Below are positions 1 through 11,303 of a stretch of DNA of 64,000 nucleotides, piece after piece. Location: assembly GCF_007748095.1 (NCBI RefSeq), contig NZ_CP036287.1, positions 3,906,001 through 3,970,000 on the forward strand. Direction: 5' to 3'. The notes under the pieces are model-generated. The model saw only the letters and a list, made by a program, of their open reading frames with translations. It made no database searches and had not been told where the DNA came from. Within the stretch, counting starts at the first letter, position 1. Each line of letters begins with the position of its first letter. Made by a program: the position numbers and the translations under genes. This stretch comes from Engelhardtia mirabilis. GTDB lineage: Bacteria; Planctomycetota; UBA1135; GCA-002686595.

Positions 1-1160
1 CCCAGGCCCAGGCAGGCACCTACCGCACCATCTGCGAAGAGTCCTTCGACCTGGCCCCCGGCACCAACCTCGGCCAGACCGGGTCCGGCAGCGGCTGGGA
101 AGCCGCCTGGTACTCCGGACCGACGGACACCAACGCCCTGATCATCCCGGGCTCGCCCGGAGTCACGATCGGCGACGCGGTCGGCAACATCGCGTACATG
201 AGCAACTCCCTGAACGACGGCGGTAACTACCGCCGCATCTCGGGGACGGGCTTCGAGAACATCACCGACGCGATGTTCGGCTCCGCCACGGGTCCGCTGT
301 TCGGCAAGGACGACACGACTCTGTGGGTCACCTTCGACGCCCAGAAGATCCCGGGCGGCGACGACGCCTACGGCGGACTCTCGTTCTTCATCTTCCTGGA
401 CCCCAACGGCGTGGGTGAGTACCTGTTCATGGGCAGCCCGTTCCTGTTCGACGACTGGGGTCTGGACACCCCCACCGGGGCTCCCGGCGCGTCGACCATC
501 GGGCAGGGCAACATCGACCAGCCCAGCCACATGGTCTACCGGATCGACTTCCTGCCCGGGGACGAGCGGATCCAGTTCTGGCTCAACCCGACCACGGACA
601 AGCCGAGCACCACGGCGGACCTGGACCTGATGATCCCGAACTTCCGCTTCAACGAGCTGCGGATCCAGTCGGGCACCGGCGGCGGAACCACCGGCGGCTC
701 CGCGCCGGGCTTCTACTTCGACGGCATCAAGCTCGAGTGCGAGGACTGCGAACCGCCCCAGGCCTTGGCCGGCACGCCCTCGACCCTCAGCGTCAGCTTC
801 GGCGGCAACCAGTCGTTGATCCTGAACGCAGGCGCGGGCAACGCGGGCAAGACCTACTTCCTGCTCGGTTCCGTGTCGGGCACCTCGCCGGGCTTCCCGA
901 TCGACGGGCTGACCCTGCCCCTGAACTTCGACAGCTACTTCGTCTACACGCTGAGCTACGCCAACCAGCCGCCGCTGACGAACTCCTTCGGGGTTCTGGA
1001 CGCCGCGGGCACGGCCCAGGCGAACTTCAACATGCCGGTCGGGATCATTCCGCTGGTGGGTCAGCAGATCAACCACGCCTACGTGGTGATCGACTTCGCA
1101 GGCATCATTCCCTTCGTGGGCTTCGTCAGCAACGCGGCCCCGCTGGACGTGACCAACTGA
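1..1160 (+). CDS. Secreted protein with lectin-like region and C-terminal beta module (5' end outside window)
   Basis: The reading frame is already open at base 3 and runs to a TGA at 1158-1160, giving 385 visible residues, so the start and any signal peptide lie upstream of the window. The first ~240 residues are rich in Gly, Asp and aromatic residues and resemble a LamG/concanavalin-type beta sandwich (for example WVTFDAQKIPGG and GFYFDGIKLE). The last ~110 residues form a separate beta-rich module (SLILNAGAGNAGKTYFLLGS ... PLDVTN) resembling the ends of the secreted proteins at 34083-35357, 35433-37442, 37826-40207 and 45073-46776. Visible cysteines are few (CEDCE in the linker). Probably extracellular or surface bound; ligand unknown. 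The fold assignment is inferred from composition, not from a database match. Confidence 0.75.
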   Translation, partial: QAQAGTYRTICEESFDLAPGTNLGQTGSGSGWEAAWYSGPTDTNALIIPGSPGVTIGDAVGNIAYMSNSLNDGGNYRRISGTGFENITDAMFGSATGPLFGKDDTTLWVTFDAQKIPGGDDAYGGLSFFIFLDPNGVGEYLFMGSPFLFDDWGLDTPTGAPGASTIGQGNIDQPSHMVYRIDFLPGDERIQFWLNPTTDKPSTTADLDLMIPNFRFNELRIQSGTGGGTTGGSAPGFYFDGIKLECEDCEPPQALAGTPSTLSVSFGGNQSLILNAGAGNAGKTYFLLGSVSGTSPGFPIDGLTLPLNFDSYFVYTLSYANQPPLTNSFGVLDAAGTAQANFNMPVGIIPLVGQQINHAYVVIDFAGIIPFVGFVSNAAPLDVTN

Positions 1161-1180
1161 GCTGCTGACGGGTGGCCGCG

Positions 1181-1301
1181 GTGGGACGTACGGTGCCGCG
1201 ATCATTTGTCCCACGCGAACGCAGAGCGCCCCGATCGGCGAAGCCGATCGGGGCGCTCTGCGTTCGCGTGGGACAAATGATCGCGGCACCGTACGTCCCA
1301 C
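1181..1301. repeat. Perfect 59-bp inverted repeat with 3-nt loop
   Basis: Arm 1181-1239 is the exact reverse complement of arm 1243-1301; the loop is GAA. It lies between the stop of the upstream secreted-protein gene (1160) and the stop of ileS (1323), so it sits between convergent genes and could act as a bidirectional terminator. There is no T-run. Each arm also contains a small internal palindrome (GTGGGAC at 1181-1187 and GTCCCAC at 1208-1214), the layout of paired REP units (BIME-like). The block GTACGGTGCC (1188-1197) also occurs in the arms of the inverted repeat at 24105-24239. Terminator function is inferred; the palindrome is directly visible. Confidence 0.95.
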
Positions 1302-1322
1302 CGGACGTCCCAGCTCGCCGCC

Positions 1323-4526
<3,204 letters not shown>

Positions 4527-4749
4527 GGCTCGCGGGGGCGATCTGTGGACAGCGCGGGGCTCGGGACAGCCGCGCAGGATACGGCAGCGGCGCGGGGTCT
4601 CGCCAGCGGACGGGATTCGCCGCGGCGAGGGTGGCAGGCGACGGAATCGAGGCCAAAGGTCCGCATACTCTGCGCGCGGCCCACCCGGCCGCCGCGCCTC
4701 GCCCGACCGCCCCACCGCCGCCCACAGCGGCCTCGACCCATCGCCTCCC

Positions 4750-5730
4750 TTGAAGCTCCTCCGCCGTCTGCTGCTCCTGGTCGTCCTGCCCCTCGCCGTC
4801 CTCGTTGGGCTCTTTCTCATGCGTGACGGCTTCCTGGCGACCGTGATCGCCAAGGCCGGCACCCACGCCCTGGGCGTGAGAACGGAGGTGGCCTCGGTCT
4901 CGACCTCGCTCACCGAGGGTCGCTTCGAAGTCGCGGGCCTCTCGGCGGCGAACCCGCCCGGCTTCTCCGACCAGCCCTTGCTCTCGGTCGCCGGCTTCGG
5001 CACGGAGCTGCCCCTCACTCGCCTGCGCGACGACCCTTTGGTGGTCGAGGACCTGTCGGTCGAGGGCGTCGTCGTGCGCATCGAACGGAAGGGCTCGCAG
5101 TTCAACTTGGAGCCGATTCGCGAACACCTGCAGTCCCTGGCGGGCTCGGATGAAGGCCAACCGGACCAGGGCGGCGGCGAGGCCCCCGCCCCCACCGGCG
5201 GCGAGGGCGAAGGCTCGGGTGGCAAGGCGATCGTCCTGCGCCGCGTGAACATCGATGGCGCCAAGCTGATCCTCGACCTGGGCGCGCCCTGGCTCGAGCC
5301 GCGCAGCGTGGCCATGGGTCAGATCGTGCTGACCGACATCGAAGCCAGCGGCGACGAGGCCCTGGCCAAGGTCATGGGCCAGGTCCTGGAGCAGCTCCTG
5401 GACGAGGCCCTAGGCATGGTCGGCGACCTGCCGCCGGAGTTGCTGCCGATCCTCGACAGCCTGCGGGCCGGTCTGCAGGACGGCTTCCAGGGCGAGGATC
5501 TCCAGGCGACCCTCGACGCCGCCATGGGTCAGCTCGAGGGCGTCGGTCAGGAGGCCTTCGACGCGGCTGTGAACGACGCCGTCGACCAGGGCAAGGCCGA
5601 GCTGCAGAAGCAAGCCGAGGAGCTGCTGGGGAATCAGTCCAACGAGCTGCTCCAGGGCGCGGGTCAGCAGGCCACCGAGAAGCTCGGCGGACTGCTCGAC
5701 GGGCTCAAGAAGAAGAAGGACGGGAACTGA
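4750..5730 (+). CDS. AsmA-like membrane-anchored protein
   Basis: 326 residues from a TTG at 4750. This start is preferred because it places an N-terminal membrane helix (LLRRLLLLVVLPLAVLVGLF) at the very start; ATG 4820 would cut the helix off. After the helix comes an AsmA-like segment (ALGVRTEVASVSTSLTEGRF, then LSVEGVVVRIERKGSQFNLE), the pattern of repeated beta strands seen in AsmA/DUF748 proteins that sit between the membranes. A Gly/Glu/Pro-rich linker follows at about residues 140-160, then a long amphipathic, probably helical C-terminus with many Leu, Gln and Glu residues ending in a lysine cluster (LKKKKDGN). Exact role unknown; AsmA relatives act in outer-membrane lipid homeostasis. 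Divergent from ileS. Confidence 0.65.
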   Translation: MKLLRRLLLLVVLPLAVLVGLFLMRDGFLATVIAKAGTHALGVRTEVASVSTSLTEGRFEVAGLSAANPPGFSDQPLLSVAGFGTELPLTRLRDDPLVVEDLSVEGVVVRIERKGSQFNLEPIREHLQSLAGSDEGQPDQGGGEAPAPTGGEGEGSGGKAIVLRRVNIDGAKLILDLGAPWLEPRSVAMGQIVLTDIEASGDEALAKVMGQVLEQLLDEALGMVGDLPPELLPILDSLRAGLQDGFQGEDLQATLDAAMGQLEGVGQEAFDAAVNDAVDQGKAELQKQAEELLGNQSNELLQGAGQQATEKLGGLLDGLKKKKDGN

Positions 5731-5741
5731 TGCGCGGGGGT

Positions 5742-5781
5742 CGACGCCCGGTGGGAGTCAATCCGACCCCACCGAGCGTCG
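5742..5781. terminator. Hairpin between convergent genes
   Basis: A 14-bp stem (5742-5755 with 5768-5781, one mismatch) and a 12-nt loop lie between the AsmA-like gene (ends 5730) and the convergent rhomboid gene (ends 5758); the right arm overlaps the last rhomboid codons. No U-tract, so it could serve either strand as a weak intrinsic terminator. Confidence 0.45.
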
Positions 5782-6441
5782 GTGCCGCTCGCGCAGGGTG
5801 AACCAGTCCCAGCCGCCCGCGTCCAGGAGCCCCGACTTGAGGCCGGCGATCGCAAGGGGCAGGCCGATCAGCGCGCCCATCAGGTGCAGCGCGGCGCTGC
5901 CGAGGCGCAGCTCCTCGAAGACGAGCGAGAGCACCTCCATCGCGACCAGGCCGAAGCCCAGCACGCCCAGGGGCAGCTCCATCACTCGGATCCGCAGACC
6001 GAGCAGGACCAGGGAGTCGACGTTGGTGCGCGGCGCGAGCACCAGGGCGCTCGACAGCAGGCCGAAGAGGATCGCGGAGAAGCCGAAGGAGCCGCCCTCG
6101 GAGCCGGACATCAGGAGCTGCTCGACGAGCCCCTGTAGGACCGCGATGGACAGGGCCAGGGCCAGCATCCAGCGCGTGCCGACCGCCCCCTCGACGATCT
6201 GACCCAGGGTCCACAGGAAGATCAGGTTGCCGATCAGGTGCACCCATCCGCCGTGGACGAAGACCGAGGTCACCCACTGCAACGGGTGGATGCCGTCCCA
6301 GTGCAGGATCAGAGGGTCGATATCGATCAAGCCACCGACGCCCGCCAGGAACACGACCAGGTTGACGGCCATCAGACAGACCGTGCCCCAGGGCAAGCGG
6401 TCCGCGTAGGCGTCGGTGCGGAATGGCAGGAAGGCGAGCAT
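5758..6441 (-). CDS. Rhomboid family intramembrane serine protease
   Basis: 227 residues from ATG 6441. Six or so hydrophobic segments with rhomboid landmarks: VTSVFVHGGWVHLIGNLIFL (the conserved H..HL.GN pattern of TM2), a serine motif GFSAILFG in place of the usual GxSGxxxG, and a late histidine in ALHLMGALIG for the Ser-His dyad. The Gly before the catalytic Ser is replaced by Phe (GFS), a tolerated but less common form. Cleaves transmembrane substrates within the inner membrane; the substrate cannot be read from context. The gene downstream on the other strand is AsmA-like and convergent. The assignment rests on the H/GN, Ser and late His motifs in the right order and spacing. Confidence 0.85.
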   Translation of the reverse strand: MLAFLPFRTDAYADRLPWGTVCLMAVNLVVFLAGVGGLIDIDPLILHWDGIHPLQWVTSVFVHGGWVHLIGNLIFLWTLGQIVEGAVGTRWMLALALSIAVLQGLVEQLLMSGSEGGSFGFSAILFGLLSSALVLAPRTNVDSLVLLGLRIRVMELPLGVLGFGLVAMEVLSLVFEELRLGSAALHLMGALIGLPLAIAGLKSGLLDAGGWDWFTLRERHRRSVGSD

Positions 6442-6501
6442 GGCCTACGAGCTACGTCGCCCGACCGGGATGATTCCCGCCATTCGCCCCGGGGCATGGG
6501 T

Positions 6502-7671
6502 TCAGGCAGGCTGCAGGACCGACGCCACCCGTTCCAAGGCGCGCTCGATGTTCTCCTTGCTGCTCGCATAGGAGAAGCGCAGGTAGCCCTCGCCCAGGTG
6601 ACCGAAGCTGGTGCCCGACAGCACCGCGACACCCGCCTTCCTCAAGAGCAGAGTCTCCAGCTCCTGACTCTTCATCCCCGTCCCCGTGATGTTCGGGAAG
6701 GTGTAGAACGCCCCCTTCGGCATCACGCACGAGAACCCCGGCAGGGCGTTCAACCCCTCGACGATGACCTTCCGGCGCTCGTCGAACGCCGCCATCATCG
6801 TGTCCACCGCGGTCTGCGGACCGCGCAGGGCCTCGATCGCCGCCACCTGCACCGGGGCACTGGGGCACGAGGTCGAGTTGATCTGAAGGCGCTCGGCCTG
6901 GGCGATCAGGCTCGCCGGCCAAAGACCCCAGCCCAGACGCCAGCCGGTCATCGAGAAGGTCTTGCTCCAACCGTCGAGCACGATCAGGCGATCGCGGATC
7001 GAGTCGAACTCGAGCAGGCTGACGTGCTCCTCGCCGTCGTAGGTCATGCGCGAGTAGATCTCGTCCGACAGGATCGCCACGTGGGGGTGCGCCTCGAGGC
7101 CCTTGACCAGCTTTTCCAACTCGGCCCGCGGCACCAGCCCGCCGGTCGGGTTGGCCGGGGTGTTGACGATGATCAGGCGCGTGTTGCGGTTGATCTTGGC
7201 CAGCACCGCGTCGGCGTCGAAGGTGAAGCCCTTCTCCTCCAACAACTCGATCGGCACCGGCGTGGCGCCCGAAAAGCGGATCATCGACTCGTAGATCGGG
7301 AAGCCGGGGTTCGGGTAGAGGATCTCGGCCCCCGGCTCCCCGAACATCAGCATCGCGAAGAACATGGTCGGCTTGCCGCCGGGCACGATCAGCACGTTGT
7401 CCGGATCGATCGTCGCGCCCCGGTACTTCAGCACGTCCTCGGCCACCGCCTGGCGCAGGTCGGGCAGGCCCTTGGCCGGGGTGTAGAAGTGGTAGCCGTC
7501 GCGCAGGGCCTTGATCCCGGCTTCGACGATGTTGTCCGGGGTGCGGAAGTCCGGCGCGCCGATGCCCAGGTTGATGATGTCGTGGCCCTCGGCCTCGAGT
7601 CGCTTCGCCCGCGCGAGGACGTCGAAGGCGGTCTCGGTGCCGAGCATGGACATGCGCTGTGAGAGTTGCAC
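6502..7671 (-). CDS. Class I/II PLP-dependent aminotransferase (aspartate aminotransferase family)
   Basis: 389 residues from GTG 7671 (VQLSQRMSMLGTE); this start is preferred over the internal ATG 7653 because family members typically begin with a short LSxRxxxLxxS/T segment. Fold-type I aminotransferase: NLGIGAPDF near residue 35, the active-site lysine in DGWSKTFSMTGWRLGW, the PLP-contacting NTPANPTGG and ILSDEIYSRMTYDG, and the carboxylate-binding arginine in GYLRFSYA near the C-terminus. It transfers amino groups between an amino acid and 2-oxoglutarate or a similar keto acid; subfamily (aspartate, alanine, aromatic) is not decidable from sequence alone. It is transcribed away from the ABC-transporter operon starting at 7870, with ~200 bp of divergent intergenic DNA. 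Confidence 0.92.
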   Translation of the reverse strand: MQLSQRMSMLGTETAFDVLARAKRLEAEGHDIINLGIGAPDFRTPDNIVEAGIKALRDGYHFYTPAKGLPDLRQAVAEDVLKYRGATIDPDNVLIVPGGKPTMFFAMLMFGEPGAEILYPNPGFPIYESMIRFSGATPVPIELLEEKGFTFDADAVLAKINRNTRLIIVNTPANPTGGLVPRAELEKLVKGLEAHPHVAILSDEIYSRMTYDGEEHVSLLEFDSIRDRLIVLDGWSKTFSMTGWRLGWGLWPASLIAQAERLQINSTSCPSAPVQVAAIEALRGPQTAVDTMMAAFDERRKVIVEGLNALPGFSCVMPKGAFYTFPNITGTGMKSQELETLLLRKAGVAVLSGTSFGHLGEGYLRFSYASSKENIERALERVASVLQPA

Positions 7672-7869
7672 GGTGGGACTCCGGGGGGCTGCGTGGCGGG
7701 GGTGAGCGGGCTGGTTCGCGGGACAGCCGGGGAAGATAACCGCTGGGCCCCCCGCCGCCGAACCGCCAACCCCTTCCCGGACGGATCGGCACAGGTCTTG
7801 CTGTATCGTTCCCCGGTGCCGGCCCGGGCCACGCCCGGTGCCCTCCATCACCCCAGCCGCCCCGCCAAG

Positions 7870-8919
7870 ATGCGTCCGCAGACAACGCCCCAATGGCTCA
7901 CGAGAGCCGCCGCCCTCGCCTTCCTGACCCTGATCAGCGGCTGTGGCGCCGGGGATTACGACCTGACGGTCTACTCCGCGGCGGACCAGATCCACGCCGA
8001 GCCCCTGCTCCAGCGTTTCGAAGAGGAAACAGGCCTGCGCGTCAATATGGTCTTCGACGTCGAGGCCAACAAGACGGTCGGGCTCGTGGCGCGGCTGCGC
8101 AAGGAGGCCGAGCAGGGCACCGTGCGCTGCGACGTCTTCTGGAACAACGAGATCGCCAACACCGTCGCCCTCGCGGCCGACGGCCTGCTGCAGCCCTACG
8201 ACTCCCCCGCCGCCGCCGACATCCCGGCCACGTTCAAGGATCCGGGGCACCTGTGGACAGGGTTCGCCGCCCGGGGACGGGTGCTGATCGTCAACACCGA
8301 GCGGCTCGGCGACCGCGCGGCGCCGAGCTCCCTCGACGACCTGTTGAGCCCCGCCTGGAGCGGTGAAGCGGGGATCGCACGACCCCTGTCGGGCACGACC
8401 CTGACCCACGCGGCGGTGCTCTACGACGTCCTCGGCGACGACGCAGCGCGCGCCTTCTGGAAGTCGGTCAAGCAACGCAACGCCGCCGGCGCGTTGAACC
8501 TGGCCAGCGGCAACGGACCGCTGATGCGCTCGGTCGGGACCGGCGAGTACACCTGGGGCTGGACCGATACCGACGACTTCAACGTGGCCCGCGTGCGCGG
8601 CATGCCGGTCCTGCGTGTTGCGCCGGACCAGGTCGAGGGCGGCATGGGCCTGTTGATGATCCCCAACACCGCCGCGATCGTCGCTGGGGCCCCGAACCTC
8701 GACAACGCCAAGCGTTTCTACGACTGGCTGGTCTCCGCGGACACCGAGGCCGCCCTGGCCTCCTCGGACTCCGCCAACGTCCCGGTGCGACCGAACCTGG
8801 TGCGGCCCGAGAACGTCCTGGGCACCTCCGAGCTCCACGTGATGGAAGTCGACTGGCAGCAGGTAGGCCAACGACTCCCGGCGATCCAGACCGAGCTCAA
8901 GGAGCTGTTCCTCGATTGA
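7870..8919 (+). CDS. ABC transporter substrate-binding lipoprotein, iron(III)-type (family 1 extracellular solute-binding)
   Basis: 349 residues from ATG 7870. A signal peptide ends in the lipobox LISGC, so the mature protein is probably a lipoprotein. The body matches FbpA/AfuA-type binding proteins: DLTVYSAADQIHAEPLLQRF at the start of the mature protein, FEEETGLRVNMVFD, DVFWNNEIANT, and MLIPNTAAIVAGAPN-like spacing near the end (MGLLMIPNTAAIVAGAPN). The usual C-lobe tyrosine pair of ferric-binding proteins is not obvious; that area reads GEYTWGWTDTDD, so iron is the best but not certain ligand. First gene of a tight operon: its TGA (8917-8919) overlaps the TTG start of the permease. Confidence 0.88.
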   Translation: MRPQTTPQWLTRAAALAFLTLISGCGAGDYDLTVYSAADQIHAEPLLQRFEEETGLRVNMVFDVEANKTVGLVARLRKEAEQGTVRCDVFWNNEIANTVALAADGLLQPYDSPAAADIPATFKDPGHLWTGFAARGRVLIVNTERLGDRAAPSSLDDLLSPAWSGEAGIARPLSGTTLTHAAVLYDVLGDDAARAFWKSVKQRNAAGALNLASGNGPLMRSVGTGEYTWGWTDTDDFNVARVRGMPVLRVAPDQVEGGMGLLMIPNTAAIVAGAPNLDNAKRFYDWLVSADTEAALASSDSANVPVRPNLVRPENVLGTSELHVMEVDWQQVGQRLPAIQTELKELFLD

Positions 8920-10601
8920 GTCGTTCGCTCGTCATCGCCGCCTGCGCGGTCTTTGCAATCTGCGCCCTGGCGCCGATTCTCGCCGCCTATGGAACGGTGC
9001 GCGGTGACGACCTGGAAGCGCTGATGGATGCGCGCACCTGGGGCCTCCTGTGGCGCACGATCCAGCTCGGCCTCGGGGTGACCGCCGTTGCCGTGGGCTT
9101 CGGCCTGCCCTTCGGCTTCCTCGTGGCGCGCACGGATCTGCCCGGTGCCGGCCTGCTGCGGACCCTGGGCGTGGCACCGCTGTTCGTGCCGACCCTGCTG
9201 ATCGCCATGACCTGGACGATCTTCAGCGACGTGCGCGGCGCGCCGATGACGACCTGGGTCCTGGGCCTGGCCAACTTCCCCCTGGTCGCGGTCTTCGCGG
9301 CGCGGGCGGCCGAGCGCATCGACGCACGCCTCGAGGAAGCGGCGCGGGTCGCCGGCGGTTGGCGCGCAGTGCTGCGCGTGGATCTGGCCCTGATCCTGCC
9401 CGCGAGCGCCTGCGGCGCCTGCCTGGCCTTCACCTTCGCGGTCAACGACTTCGCCGTCCCCGACTACGTCTCGTCGGTCGGTGTGAAGTTCAACGTCTAC
9501 GCCGACGAGATCTTCGCCAACTGGAGCCAGTTCGAGGCCCCGGGCCTGGCCGCCGCCTCGGCCGCGCCGCTGATCGCCCTGACCCTGGCGGCCTTGATCC
9601 CGGCTCTGGCCCTGCGTCGCCGCGGCGCGCTGGCGACCCTGCGCGGAGGCTTTCGCCCGCCCGAACGGATTCCCCTCGGGCCCTGGCGTTGGCCGGCCTT
9701 CGCCTTCGCGCTGCTGGTGGTCGGACTCTCGACCCTGGCGCCCCTGGGGCGCCTGGCCTTCGAGGCCGGCGGTGGCCCCCATCGCTGGAGACCGATGTCG
9801 GTCCAAGCCGCGGCAGCAGGTGCCGAGATTCCGACCCCGGCCGCGGTCACCGAGCGCGAGCAGGCCGGCGAGAGCACCACCGTCTCGACCGCGACCTACC
9901 TGAAGACGGCGCCCCGGATCCTGATGGCCCAGGTCAGCCAGATGGGCTCCGCCTTCGGCAAGGCCATCGACAAGGCACGCGACGACCTGCGGCGCAGCCT
10001 GACCTACGCCGTGGGGGCCGCCACCGCCGCCGTGCTCCTGGGCCTGATCCTGGGGCACGCCATCGAACGCGCGCGCCGCCGCTGGGTGGGGCGCTCCCTC
10101 GAGGTGCTGGCCCTCTTGCCCCTGGCCGCGCCGGCGACGCTGTTCGCCTTCGGTGCGATCGTGCTGTGGAGCCGGCCGCTGACCTCCGACCTTTACGCCA
10201 GCCAGGTGATGGTCCCGATCCTGTTCACCGGCCGCCTGGCCACCTTCGCGGTGTTGATCCTGGCCGGCGGCGTGGCCTCCATGTCGCGCGAGCTCGAGGA
10301 CGTGGCCGCGACCTCGGGCGCGGGTCCGGCGCGGCGCCTGTTCACCGTTGTCGCGCCGAACCTGCTGGGCTCGATCGCCGGTGCGTGGGTGCTGGTCTTC
10401 GCCTTCGCCATGCGCGAACTCGACGCGGGGATTCTGGTGCCGGCCGCCAACAAGACCGCCATCGTGCGCGTGTTCAACGGCGTGCACTTCGGGCGTGACG
10501 ACTACGTGGCGGCCCTCTCCCTCCTGCTCGTCTTCACGATCGTGCTGCCCGGACTGCTCTGGAACCTCTTCGCCAAGCGGCGACTGGAGATGCTGCCGTG
10601 A
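8916..10601 (+). CDS. ABC transporter permease, double-length FbpB type
   Basis: 561 residues from TTG 8916, overlapping the upstream stop (TTGA). Two permease halves of about six membrane helices each are fused in one chain, as in FbpB/AfuB. The EAA-like loops read LEEAARVAGGWRAVLRVDL in the first half and LEDVAATSGAGPARRLFTVV in the second. Between the halves (about residues 285-365) is a hydrophilic insert containing VQAAAAGAEIPTPAAVTERE, longer than the usual linker and perhaps periplasmic. It forms the inner-membrane channel with the ATPase encoded next; the two genes overlap by GTGA. Substrate as for the binding protein: probably ferric iron or another metal. Confidence 0.9.
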   Translation: MSRSLVIAACAVFAICALAPILAAYGTVRGDDLEALMDARTWGLLWRTIQLGLGVTAVAVGFGLPFGFLVARTDLPGAGLLRTLGVAPLFVPTLLIAMTWTIFSDVRGAPMTTWVLGLANFPLVAVFAARAAERIDARLEEAARVAGGWRAVLRVDLALILPASACGACLAFTFAVNDFAVPDYVSSVGVKFNVYADEIFANWSQFEAPGLAAASAAPLIALTLAALIPALALRRRGALATLRGGFRPPERIPLGPWRWPAFAFALLVVGLSTLAPLGRLAFEAGGGPHRWRPMSVQAAAAGAEIPTPAAVTEREQAGESTTVSTATYLKTAPRILMAQVSQMGSAFGKAIDKARDDLRRSLTYAVGAATAAVLLGLILGHAIERARRRWVGRSLEVLALLPLAAPATLFAFGAIVLWSRPLTSDLYASQVMVPILFTGRLATFAVLILAGGVASMSRELEDVAATSGAGPARRLFTVVAPNLLGSIAGAWVLVFAFAMRELDAGILVPAANKTAIVRVFNGVHFGRDDYVAALSLLLVFTIVLPGLLWNLFAKRRLEMLP

Positions 10602-11293
10602 CCGAGAACCTGCTCACCATCCACGACCTCAGCGTCGAGCTGGCCGGCGCTCCGGTCCTGCCGGGCCCGGTGGAGTTCCAACTCGAGGCCGGCGAGCACG
10701 TCCTGTTGGTCGGGCGGTCCGGTTCAGGCAAGACTTCGCTCCTGAGGGCGATCGCCGGGCTGGTGGCACCCAAGACCGGCACGATCGACCTGGAGGGCGC
10801 GCGGGTCAGCGGGCCCGGCAGGGTGCTGGTGGCGCCCGAGGCCCGCGGCATCGGCTACATGCCCCAGGGCGGCGCCCTTTGGCCCCACTTGAGCGTGACC
10901 AAGACCCTGGAGTTCGTCCTCGCGCGGGGCGGCCTGAACCGCTCCGGGCGCGCCCGGCGCGCGAGTGAGCTGCTGGAGCTGGTCGAGCTTCCGGGCTTCG
11001 AATCGCGTTACCCGTCGACCCTCTCCGGAGGCGAGGCCCAGCGCGTAGCGCTGGCGCGGGCCCTGGCCCGGAAGCCGCGGCTGCTGCTGCTCGACGAACC
11101 CCTCGGGCCGCTCGACGCCGAGCTGCGCCGGGATCTGCTCGCGCGCCTCGGCAACCTGCGCGCCGAGCTCGGCTTCGCCGCCCTGCACGTGACCCACGAT
11201 CCCGCCGAGGCCATCGCCATGGCCGACCGGGCCGTTCGACTGGAAGACGGGACTCTGCGCCCCTACGAGGCGGTAACCGCGTCCGCCCGCTGA
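10598..11293 (+). CDS. ABC transporter ATP-binding protein
   Basis: 231 residues from GTG 10598, overlapping the permease stop by four bases (GTGA). All nucleotide-binding motifs are present: Walker A GRSGSGKTS (~residue 39), Q-loop in GYMPQGGALWPHL, signature LSGGEAQR, Walker B LLLLDEPLG, D-loop PLDAE and the switch histidine in HVTHDPAEA. It lacks the extra C-terminal TOBE domain of FbpC/PotA-type ATPases, so it is a minimal ATPase. Energises the importer encoded by the two preceding genes. No separate promoter is visible. Confidence 0.93.
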   Translation: MTENLLTIHDLSVELAGAPVLPGPVEFQLEAGEHVLLVGRSGSGKTSLLRAIAGLVAPKTGTIDLEGARVSGPGRVLVAPEARGIGYMPQGGALWPHLSVTKTLEFVLARGGLNRSGRARRASELLELVELPGFESRYPSTLSGGEAQRVALARALARKPRLLLLDEPLGPLDAELRRDLLARLGNLRAELGFAALHVTHDPAEAIAMADRAVRLEDGTLRPYEAVTASAR

Positions 11294-11303
11294 AAGACCG
11301 ACC

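Noticed and set aside
4527..5315. N-terminal extension of ileS to 5315
   Set aside because: Homology starts at MSEPD (4526); the extra residues are low complexity and overlap the divergent AsmA-like gene.
7672..8871. 400-codon extension of the aminotransferase over the binding-protein gene
   Set aside because: Antisense to a strongly supported lipoprotein gene; the natural start is GTG 7671.
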